NCBI GenBank assembly: GCA_964396385.1
Contig: CAYNFH010000296.1
Span: forward strand, 1 to 6,401
DNA length: 6,401 nucleotides
Direction of reading: 5' to 3'
Source of the DNA: CAYNFH01 sp964396385
GTDB lineage: Bacteria; Armatimonadota; Chthonomonadetes; Chthonomonadales; CAJBBX01
Part shown: positions 1 through 4,559 of the stretch, piece by piece
Layout of the letters: each line of letters opens with the position of its first letter
Numbering within the stretch: position 1 is the stretch's first letter
Made by a program: the position numbers and the translations under genes
Notes under the pieces: model-generated
What the model was told of the DNA's origin: nothing
What the model saw: the letters and a program-made list of their open reading frames with translations, nothing else
The model's database searches: none

Positions 1-713
1 CCCAGCGGCCGCCGGTTCACACGCTTGCGGGCGTCCGCCAGCCGCTCCCGGTCCCGCTGGAGCATCCAGAAGTAGGCCAGCACGTGGTGGGACAGCAGGA
101 TGGGCTGCGCATGCTGAAGGTGGGTGTAGCCGGGAAGGACCGTCGCAGTCGCGAGTCGTGAGTCGTGAGTCGTGAGACCCGAAGTCGCTCCCTCGACTCC
201 AGACTCTAGACTCGCGACTCCGGCCTCTCCCCTTCTCCCCTTCTCCCCTTCCGCTCCTCTCAGTTCACGCTCCGCGATGTCGATGAGCGTCTGTTGGAAG
301 GTGCGGAGGAGGGAGTCCAGGTCGTCGATTACCTCCCGCAGGTAGAGCCGGGTGTCGGTCGCGACCTGGTCGTTGCGGCTGCGCGCGGTGTGGAGCTTGC
401 CTGCCGTGGGCCCGATCCGCTCGCGCAGCAGCGCTTCCACCGCGCTGTGGACGTCCTCCTGCGCGGGGTCCAGCGCGAGGGAGCCGTCCTGGAGGCCGGC
501 GCGGATCTGCTCCAGCCCTGTAATGATGGCCCGCGCATCGTCCGTTGGGATGATGCCGGCCTCCCCCAGCATGGTCGCGTGCGCGATGCTGCCCGCGACG
601 TCCTGCGGCCAGAGGCGGCAGTCGAAGACCAGCGAGTTGTTGAGCCGCGCAACGGCCTCATCGGTGTCGCCGCTGAACCTCCCGCCCCACAATCGCTGAG
701 GTGGATTATCCAT
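1..713 (-). CDS. argH: Argininosuccinate lyase, N-terminal 237 codons, cut by window edge
   Basis: ArgH splits argininosuccinate into arginine and fumarate, the last step of arginine synthesis, as a cytosolic homotetramer. Translation from the ATG at 713 gives MDNPPQRLWGGRFSG, matching the family's LWGGRF start. It continues with HTARSRNDQ (H108-Q116, first conserved substrate-binding region) and PGYTHLQHAQP (from P194; T197-H198 match the conserved catalytic Thr-His). The frame is open to base 1, so the C-terminal half with the GSSxMPxKxN loop lies outside the window. Between about E150 and T191 the frame carries some 37 extra residues encoded by short repeats (bases about 144-266); ordinary ArgH proteins have only about five residues there. 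Both flanks are well conserved, so the gene is probably functional. No Shine-Dalgarno precedes the ATG; the upstream sequence is a repeat hairpin. Identity is certain; activity with the insert is inferred. Confidence 0.95.
   Translation of the reverse strand, partial: MDNPPQRLWGGRFSGDTDEAVARLNNSLVFDCRLWPQDVAGSIAHATMLGEAGIIPTDDARAIITGLEQIRAGLQDGSLALDPAQEDVHSAVEALLRERIGPTAGKLHTARSRNDQVATDTRLYLREVIDDLDSLLRTFQQTLIDIAERELRGAEGEKGRRGEAGVASLESGVEGATSGLTTHDSRLATATVLPGYTHLQHAQPILLSHHVLAYFWMLQRDRERLADARKRVNRRPL
147..219. repeat. Fold-back heptamer element inserted in frame in argH
   Basis: Two arms face each other: 147-171 and 195-219. The first 11 bases of the arms (AGTCGCGAGTC) pair perfectly and two GAGTC blocks follow, giving 21 of 25 paired positions around a 23-base loop. 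The left arm contains three exact GAGTCGT units. The right arm is a degenerate version whose units read GAGTC plus variable dinucleotides. I infer a small palindromic, gene-free member of the repeat family that also flanks the four-helix-bundle gene. It can form a hairpin in DNA or in argH mRNA. Confidence 0.75.
153..177 (+). repeat. Heptamer repeat copy 1, (GAGTCGT)x3 + GAGA, inside argH
   Basis: Three exact 7-bp units followed by GAGA. A degenerate unit (CAGTCGC, 146-152) precedes it. The same 25 bases recur at 2022-2046 and, inverted, at 2502-2526, in identical unit number and phase. On the argH coding strand it reads CACGACT and translates without stops as part of GLTTHDSRLAT. Confidence 0.93.
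226..250. repeat. Octamer tandem repeat (TCTCCCCT)x3 inside argH
   Basis: Three exact 8-bp units at 226-233, 234-241 and 242-249, plus one further T. On the argH coding strand they are AGGGGAGA units encoding GEKGRRGE. They adjoin the fold-back heptamer element and form the other part of the low-complexity insert in argH. Their sequence is unrelated to the heptamer. Confidence 0.9.
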
Positions 714-722
714 GTGGATGGA

Positions 723-794
723 ATATGGGAGTGTGGGAGTGTGGGAGTATGGGAGTAGTTACCCCCACACACCCGTACACCCATACTCCCACAC
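723..794. repeat. Inverted octamer repeat with G4-capable tracts between argG and argH
   Basis: This element fills nearly the whole argG-argH gap (714-798). The + strand has GGG tracts at 727, 735, 743 and 751, each spaced by five bases (period GGGAGTGT). The minus strand has matching tracts at 788-790, 780-782, 772-774 and 762-766. The arms 723-757 and 760-794 are imperfect inverted repeats, agreeing at 26 of 35 positions, with several mismatches that become G-U pairs in RNA. In the minus-strand transcript this can form a long hairpin or an RNA G-quadruplex directly before the argH start. No U-tract follows, so it does not look like an intrinsic terminator. Confidence 0.85.
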
Positions 795-798
795 CGCT

Positions 799-2055
799 CT
801 ACCCCTTCCGATGGCGCAGCGCCCAGTACATGCGAGACTGGAGGCCGTGTGTCTTCACTATGCCGATGCTCTCCGCCTGATCGAAGGTCTTGCTGTCGAA
901 CGAGGCGAGGTCCTCGCTGTAGAGCGCCCACTCGCTCTCCCGGCCGGTCACCACGCAGCTCCCCTTGGCGAGGCGCAGCGTGACGGTCCCGCTGACCCGC
1001 TCCTGAATCCGGTTGATGAACGCCTCCAGGTCCTCCTTGAGCGGATCGAACCAGAGACACTTGTAGGCCAGCTCGCCCCATTCGCGGTCGACCATCGCCT
1101 TAAACTTGAGCTCATCGTGGGTGGAGACCAGCGCCTCCAGCGCGCGGTGCGCCGTGAGGATCACGACCGCAGCAGGGCACTCGTAGTTCTCGCGGACCTT
1201 GAGGCCCAGCATACGGTCCTCCATGATGTCCACGCGCCCCACGCCGTTCTCCCCCGCAATGCCGTTCAGCTCGGTGACCAGCTCCAGGCCGCTCATTCGG
1301 CTGCCGTCCAGCGAGACCGGCACTCCGTTCTCGAAGCCGATCCGCAGAATGCGCGGCTCGTCCGGCGTCTCCGCGAGGCCGCGGGTCCAGCGGAATATCT
1401 CCTCCGGCGGGGCGAAGTCCGGCTCCTCCAGCCGGCCGCCCTCGATGCTGCGGCCCCAGATATTCTCGTCGATGGACCAGATCTTATCCTTGGTCTGCGG
1501 GATACTCAGGCCGTGGGCGTTCGCGTAGTCGATCTCCTCGCTGCGCGTCCAGGGCTCGCGGCTTCCGTCCGGCAGCTTCCGGCCCTCGCGCATGGGCGCG
1601 ATGATCTCCAGCTCCGGCGTCAGCGTACGCATGACGTACTCGATGCGGAACTGGTCGTTGCCCTTGCCGGTGCAGCCGTGGGCATACGCCTGGGCGCCCA
1701 CCCGCTTCGCCACCTCCACCGCCTTCAGAGCGATGAGCGGGCGCGCGATGCTGGTGGAGATGGGGTAGCCCTGGTAGTCGCCGTTGGCGCGTACGGCCGG
1801 CCAGCAGTACCGCTCCACAAACTCCGCTTTGGCGTCCACGGTATAGTGCTCGGTGCCGAGCGTGCGGGCGCGCTCCTCCGCCTGCTGGATGTCATCCTGC
1901 GGCTGCCCAACGTCCACCGTCACCGTCACGATGTGATCGAACCCGTACTCCTCCCGCATCAGCGGTATGCAGACGGAGGTATCCAACCCCCCGGAGTAGA
2001 CCAGGACGACGGTGGAGTGGTGAGTCGTGAGTCGTGAGTCGTGAGAATCCTGCAT
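799..2055 (-). CDS. argG: Argininosuccinate synthase with repeat-encoded N-terminal tag
   Basis: ArgG joins citrulline and aspartate, using ATP, to give argininosuccinate; it is a cytosolic homotetramer. The 418-residue protein has the ATP-binding P-loop-like SGGLDTS (21-27) and the signature HGCTGKGNDQ (126-135), and aligns by eye to the full length of the family. Normal ArgG begins one to five residues before the VVL-YSGG strand. Here about 14 extra residues (MQDSHDSRLTTHHS) precede it, most of them encoded by the heptamer repeat at 2022-2046. The ATG at 2055 is supported by AAGGAG at 2062-2067, six bases upstream, and no ATG, GTG or TTG occurs in frame between it and the conserved core. 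Its start lies two bases after the four-helix-bundle stop, so the two are probably translationally coupled. The core looks intact, so the enzyme is likely active. Confidence 0.97.
   Translation of the reverse strand: MQDSHDSRLTTHHSTVVLVYSGGLDTSVCIPLMREEYGFDHIVTVTVDVGQPQDDIQQAEERARTLGTEHYTVDAKAEFVERYCWPAVRANGDYQGYPISTSIARPLIALKAVEVAKRVGAQAYAHGCTGKGNDQFRIEYVMRTLTPELEIIAPMREGRKLPDGSREPWTRSEEIDYANAHGLSIPQTKDKIWSIDENIWGRSIEGGRLEEPDFAPPEEIFRWTRGLAETPDEPRILRIGFENGVPVSLDGSRMSGLELVTELNGIAGENGVGRVDIMEDRMLGLKVRENYECPAAVVILTAHRALEALVSTHDELKFKAMVDREWGELAYKCLWFDPLKEDLEAFINRIQERVSGTVTLRLAKGSCVVTGRESEWALYSEDLASFDSKTFDQAESIGIVKTHGLQSRMYWALRHRKG
2022..2046 (+). repeat. Heptamer repeat copy 2, (GAGTCGT)x3 + GAGA, inside argG start
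   Basis: Identical in sequence, unit number and phase to the copy in argH. A degenerate fourth unit, GAGTGGT, lies at 2015-2021. It encodes codons 4 to 12 or so of ArgG on the minus strand (SHDSRLTTH). It forms the left terminus of an exact 25-bp inverted pair with 2502-2526. Confidence 0.95.
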
Positions 2056-2057
2056 GT

Positions 2058-2429
2058 TCAGCTCCTTGCCCGGTCAATCGATGCTCTCAGCCCACCCAGG
2101 AACCGGCAGACCTCATGGGTATCGGCCAGGAGCGTCGTGAACTGGGCCTCCGTAAGATACCCTGCGTCATATGCCACGTACGATTGAGATCGCACTTCCG
2201 CCGCAGACCCCTTGGCAAGGCCGAGGAAGTGATGCAATTCGTTTACGCGTGTTCTCTCAGCTCCCTCCGCTATGTTGGACATGATGGACACCGCGGAGCG
2301 CTGCATCTGGCTTGCGAGCCCAAAGTCTCGCGCAAACCGTTCCTGTCTGGTGAGGGAATAGACCGACTTCGTAAGCTCTCGGGCCTTCTGCCAGGCCACC
2401 AGGTCTTCGAACCGTTCGATCTTCCTCAA
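2058..2429 (-). CDS. Four helix bundle protein, 23S rRNA-intervening-sequence (IVP/S23) family
   Basis: A 123-residue protein with the family's features: an N-terminal FEDLVAWQKARELTKSVY helix, the central SNIAEG motif (52-57), a third helix around LGLAKGSAAEVRSQ (69-82) and a final helix through the C-terminus. Members form small four-helix bundles, occur inside 23S rRNA intervening sequences or as stand-alone genes, and are related to the Avd proteins of diversity-generating retroelements; their biochemical role is not established. The start is TTG at 2429, chosen because the family's usual N-terminus begins here and AAGGAGG lies seven bases upstream. The TGA stop at 2058-2060 is two bases before argG's ATG, and argG's ribosome binding site lies in its last codons. 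No reverse transcriptase or template repeat is visible in the window. It is flanked by the inverted heptamer repeats. Confidence 0.9.
   Translation of the reverse strand: MRKIERFEDLVAWQKARELTKSVYSLTRQERFARDFGLASQMQRSAVSIMSNIAEGAERTRVNELHHFLGLAKGSAAEVRSQSYVAYDAGYLTEAQFTTLLADTHEVCRFLGGLRASIDRARS
2062..2067 (-). promoter_or_regulatory. argG ribosome binding site
   Basis: AAGGAG on the minus strand, six bases before the ATG at 2055. It overlaps the last codons of the four-helix-bundle gene and fixes the argG start upstream of the repeat-encoded tag. Confidence 0.85.
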
Positions 2430-2436
2430 TCCCGGC

Positions 2437-2443
2437 CCTCCTT
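2437..2443 (-). promoter_or_regulatory. Ribosome binding site of the four-helix-bundle gene
   Basis: AAGGAGG on the minus strand, seven bases before the TTG at 2429. It is the main support for the non-ATG start. Confidence 0.85.
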
Positions 2444-2501
2444 CCGGTATTTCTCACTCCAGCTGTGCTCGCTGCCTGCGAATCGCGCCTCGGGTATGCG
2501 G

Positions 2502-2526
2502 TCTCACGACTCACGACTCACGACTC
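2502..2526 (-). repeat. Heptamer repeat copy 3, inverted, just downstream of argF
   Basis: Exact reverse complement of the copies at 153-177 and 2022-2046. It begins four bases after the argF TAG in the direction of transcription. In this orientation the transcript reads GAGTCGT units, which contain TGA in every frame, unlike the two in-gene copies. Confidence 0.95.
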
Positions 2527-2530
2527 GCCC

Positions 2531-3973
2531 CTACGGCCCCATCAGGAGTGCCAGGATAGCCTTCTGGACGTGGAGGCGGTTCTCCGCCTCGTCGAACACC
2601 ACGGACTGCGGCCCGTCCAGCACCTCGTCCGTCACCTCCTCTCCGCGGTGCGCGGGCAAACACTCCAGGAAGATGGCATCCGGCTTGGCGTGGGCCATCA
2701 GCTCCTGGTTGACCTGGTACGCGGCGAAAGCCGTGCGCCGCTGGTCGGAATCCTCCTGGCCCATGCTGACCCAGATGTCCGTTGCCACCACGTCGGCGTC
2801 CTGGACGGCGGCAACGGGATCGGCGCTAACCTCGACCAGATTCGCGCTGCCGGCGATCATCCTCGCCTGCTCAACGACCTTTGGATCCGGCCAGAAGCCC
2901 TCCGGGCAGGCGGCGTACAGGCTCATGCCGACCGTGGCGCAGCCCAGAAGAAAGGAGTGCAGCATATTGTAGCCGTCGCCAAGCCATGCCAGCTTGAGTC
3001 CTTCTAGCTTGCCCTTCTTCTGCTGGATGGTGTAGAGGTCCGCCAGCACCTGGCACGGATGCTCCAGGTCGCTCAGGGCGTTGATGATGGGCACGCGGGA
3101 GTTCTCTTTGAGTTGGACCAGGGTCTTGTGGTCGAACACGCGCGCCACAATGAGGTCCACCCAGCGCTCCAGGTTGCGGGCCACGTCCGGCACGGACTCG
3201 CGCGTACCCATGCCCACCTCCTGCGGCAACAACGCCACCACGTGCCCGCCCAACTGCTGCACCCCCAGCGCGAACGTCACGCGCGTCCGCAGGCTCGGCT
3301 TCTCAAACAGCAACGCGACGGATTTGGGATACGTGTATTGCACCATCGGGATACGGGCAGCATGAGCTTTCCGCATAGCATCCGCCACCTGCAGGATGCC
3401 CCCTATTTGCTCCCGCTGAAGGTCGCCCATCGATAGGATGCTCTTACCGACAAGCTCCAATTCATTGACTCTGAGGAGGTGTTTGGCTTCAACGATGTCA
3501 GTAGTGAGGTCGGGCCGGACCGGTTCTGCGTCTGGACGAGGGTTAGCCTGCAGCAATAGAACCTCCGCGCGTGTTCTGTCGATATCAGCACCCACCTTCG
3601 CAAGTATTCTGCCGGCCAGCCCGTCCCCCTCGCGGATGAGGCCAAGCAGGAGATGCTCCGTGCCGATGTAGTTGTTGTTGAGTTGGCGGGCTTCGTCGTA
3701 GGCTAGGTCAATCACTCGTTTCGCCCGGGGCGTCAACTGCATGTCCTGTCCGAACTTGCCATCGCCTTTCTCTGCGGCGTGCATGATCTCTGCACGGACC
3801 TGCTTAAGGCTGATGCCCATGCGATCCAGGATGCGTGACGCTACGCTGTCGTCCTCACGGACGATGCCCAGCAGCAGGTGCTCCGTCGAGACGTAGCTCT
3901 CGCCAAGCTTGCCGGCCTCTTCCTGCGCGAAAAACACCACCCGCCGTGCCCGTTCCGTAAACCGCTGCCACAT
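2531..3973 (-). CDS. argF: Fusion of double Clp_N domain to ornithine carbamoyltransferase
   Basis: One 480-residue frame. Residues 2-70 and 77-142 are two Clp_N repeats like the ClpC N-terminal domain, including STEHLLLGIVRE (29-40) and GTEHLLLGLIRE (104-115). E31 and E106 match the two glutamates that bind phosphoarginine in Bacillus subtilis ClpC. There is no AAA+ module. A linker of about 25 residues leads to a complete ArgF from about L174: SLRTR (227-231) for carbamoyl phosphate, R278, HPCQ (305-308), GDGYNMLHS (332-340, N336 for ornithine), DIWVSMG (399-405) and ECLPAHRGEEV (437-447). The usual HCLP histidine is Glu437. ArgF makes citrulline from ornithine and carbamoyl phosphate, normally as a cytosolic trimer. 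The ATG at 3973 has AAGGAG eight bases upstream. I see no credible start with a ribosome binding site in the linker, so the fusion is likely translated whole. What the Clp_N part does here is unknown. Confidence 0.93.
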   Translation of the reverse strand: MWQRFTERARRVVFFAQEEAGKLGESYVSTEHLLLGIVREDDSVASRILDRMGISLKQVRAEIMHAAEKGDGKFGQDMQLTPRAKRVIDLAYDEARQLNNNYIGTEHLLLGLIREGDGLAGRILAKVGADIDRTRAEVLLLQANPRPDAEPVRPDLTTDIVEAKHLLRVNELELVGKSILSMGDLQREQIGGILQVADAMRKAHAARIPMVQYTYPKSVALLFEKPSLRTRVTFALGVQQLGGHVVALLPQEVGMGTRESVPDVARNLERWVDLIVARVFDHKTLVQLKENSRVPIINALSDLEHPCQVLADLYTIQQKKGKLEGLKLAWLGDGYNMLHSFLLGCATVGMSLYAACPEGFWPDPKVVEQARMIAGSANLVEVSADPVAAVQDADVVATDIWVSMGQEDSDQRRTAFAAYQVNQELMAHAKPDAIFLECLPAHRGEEVTDEVLDGPQSVVFDEAENRLHVQKAILALLMGP

Positions 3974-3977
3974 GATA

Positions 3978-4000
3978 GGCGCTCCTTCCCCCGCCGAGCT
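3978..4000 (+). repeat. REP remnant at the Clp_N::argF 5' end
   Basis: The distal part CCGCCGAGCT is identical to the intact REPs. The hairpin part is eroded to GGCGCTCCTTCC, so the stem no longer forms. It forms the start of the first unit of the 79-bp duplication. Confidence 0.6.
3982..3987 (-). promoter_or_regulatory. Ribosome binding site of the Clp_N::argF fusion, inside a REP remnant
   Basis: AAGGAG on the minus strand, eight bases before the ATG at 3973. It sits within a decayed REP copy (3978-4000) that still carries the intact CCGCCGAGCT end. Confidence 0.8.
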
Positions 4001-4148
4001 TCACCGTAACGGTGGGCGCCCGGTATCAACGGTGTCACACGTGGATGGGCTGTTGGGAGCGCGAGGCTCCCGCCGAGCTACACCGCGACAATGGGCGCGC
4101 GGTATCAACACTGTCCCACTTGATTGTGCTGTTGGGAGCGCTATGGCC
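3991..4148 (+). repeat. 79-bp tandem duplication including a REP
   Basis: Unit 1 (3991-4069) and unit 2 (4070-4148) align without gaps at an offset of exactly 79 bases. Shared blocks include CCGCCGAGCT, TGGGCGC, CGGTATCAAC and TGTTGGGAGC. Unit 2 is more diverged at its end, where the REP stem has decayed. This points to an old duplication initiated between REP copies. Confidence 0.85.
4052..4079 (+). repeat. REP-like hairpin 1
   Basis: Intact copy with stem-loop GGGAGC-GCGAG-GCTCCC followed by GCCGAGCT. The stem is six perfect pairs with a five-base loop. Confidence 0.85.
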
Positions 4149-4152
4149 CGCC
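4131..4152 (+). repeat. Decayed REP copy
   Basis: Begins GTTGGGAGCGC like the intact copies, then diverges (TATGGCCCGCC). It corresponds to the REP at the end of unit 2 of the 79-bp duplication. Confidence 0.55.
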
Positions 4153-4209
4153 AAACCACTCTGTACCGCGCGATGTGCTTGTTCCAATACCTGCACTCTG
4201 ATGCAGATT

Positions 4210-4237
4210 GTGGGGAGCGCGAGGCTCCCGCCGAGCT
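4210..4237 (+). repeat. REP-like hairpin 2
   Basis: Intact copy with the same stem-loop as hairpin 1; the leading bases are GTGG rather than GTTG. Paired head to head with the inverted copy at 4352-4379. Confidence 0.85.
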
Positions 4238-4351
4238 AAACGTACCAAACTATCCACCGGAGGCTGCAGAGGTACTCCGGTTCACTCTCGCGCTTTGAAT
4301 CACTTGGCTAAGCGTACAACCACTGGTACTTCGATCAATGCGGGGCGCTCT

Positions 4352-4379
4352 AGCTCGGCGGGAGCCTCGCGCTCCCAAC
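4352..4379 (-). repeat. REP-like hairpin 3, inverted
   Basis: Exact reverse complement of hairpin 1 over 28 bases. It is preceded by GGGCGCTCT, which also precedes hairpin 4, so these two share a longer repeat unit at an offset of 137 bases. Confidence 0.87.
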
Positions 4380-4488
4380 AGCTTGCTCAAGATTACAAGC
4401 CATTGGGACTCCTGTATGTGCGATTCCGCCCTCAGAAAGCATGCGCAAGGAAATATCTTCTGGCAGCTCAACAGGACGCGGGCGCTCT

Positions 4489-4516
4489 AGCTCGGCAGGA
4501 GCCTCGCGCTCCCCAC
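4489..4516 (-). repeat. REP-like hairpin 4, inverted
   Basis: Same stem core as hairpin 3, with CGGCAGG in place of CGGCGGG, so the outermost stem pair is lost. It lies about 45 bases beyond the RAYT stop. Confidence 0.85.
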
Positions 4517-4559
4517 AACTTGGCCATGTGCTGAGCGGATTATGACTCTCGCCTGGTTC

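Larger units (their letters stand above)
2022..2526 (-). mobile_element. Putative heptamer-bounded cassette carrying a four-helix-bundle gene
   Basis: A 505-bp segment bounded by perfect 25-bp inverted copies of (GAGTCGT)x3+GAGA. It contains one gene, the four-helix-bundle protein, and no transposase. Its right end stops four bases short of the argF stop codon, and its left end runs into the argG coding sequence. argF and argG are commonly adjacent, so an insertion between them is the simplest reading. A gene-free element of the same family is inserted in argH. The unit as a mobile element is inference; the inverted repeats are directly visible. No target-site duplication is obvious. Confidence 0.5.
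3974..4559. other. 586-bp intergenic region with REP cluster, no credible gene
   Basis: Lies between the RAYT stop and the Clp_N::argF start. It holds REP-like hairpins and a 79-bp tandem duplication. The stretch 4240-4345 and the spacer 4380-4480 show nothing I can name. The short frames here run through the repeats and read as repeat-encoded peptides. I found no convincing sigma-70 promoter and no intrinsic terminator, although a promoter for argF would be expected if the transposase region disrupted the operon. Confidence 0.75.

Noticed and set aside
144..266. Frameshift or pseudogene in argH
   Set aside because: The reading frame stays open through the repeat insert and resumes the conserved sequence in the same phase.
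723..794. Rho-independent terminator between argG and argH
   Set aside because: The hairpin is long and imperfect and is not followed by a T-tract in the transcribed direction; it leads straight into argH.
712..2037. Long open frame on the + strand opposite argG
   Set aside because: It is the antisense shadow of a GC-rich gene: Leu/Arg/His/Ala-rich translation with no family resemblance, and argG is unmistakable on the other strand.
2022..2526. Diversity-generating retroelement, suggested by the Avd-like family
   Set aside because: No reverse transcriptase, no template/variable repeat pair and no adenine-biased variation in the window.
4010..4035. Sigma-70-like promoter for the argF fusion (TTGATA on the minus strand)
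   Set aside because: No acceptable -10 hexamer at 16-18 bases; the TTGATA also recurs in the duplicated unit by descent.
3978..4516. Possible CRISPR array
   Set aside because: The repeats occur in both orientations, at irregular spacing and beside a RAYT; this is a REP cluster. No cas genes are present.
4208..4534. 108-codon + strand frame in the intergenic region
   Set aside because: It runs through three REP copies and unremarkable spacer; the peptide is mostly repeat-encoded and there is no ribosome binding site or family signal.
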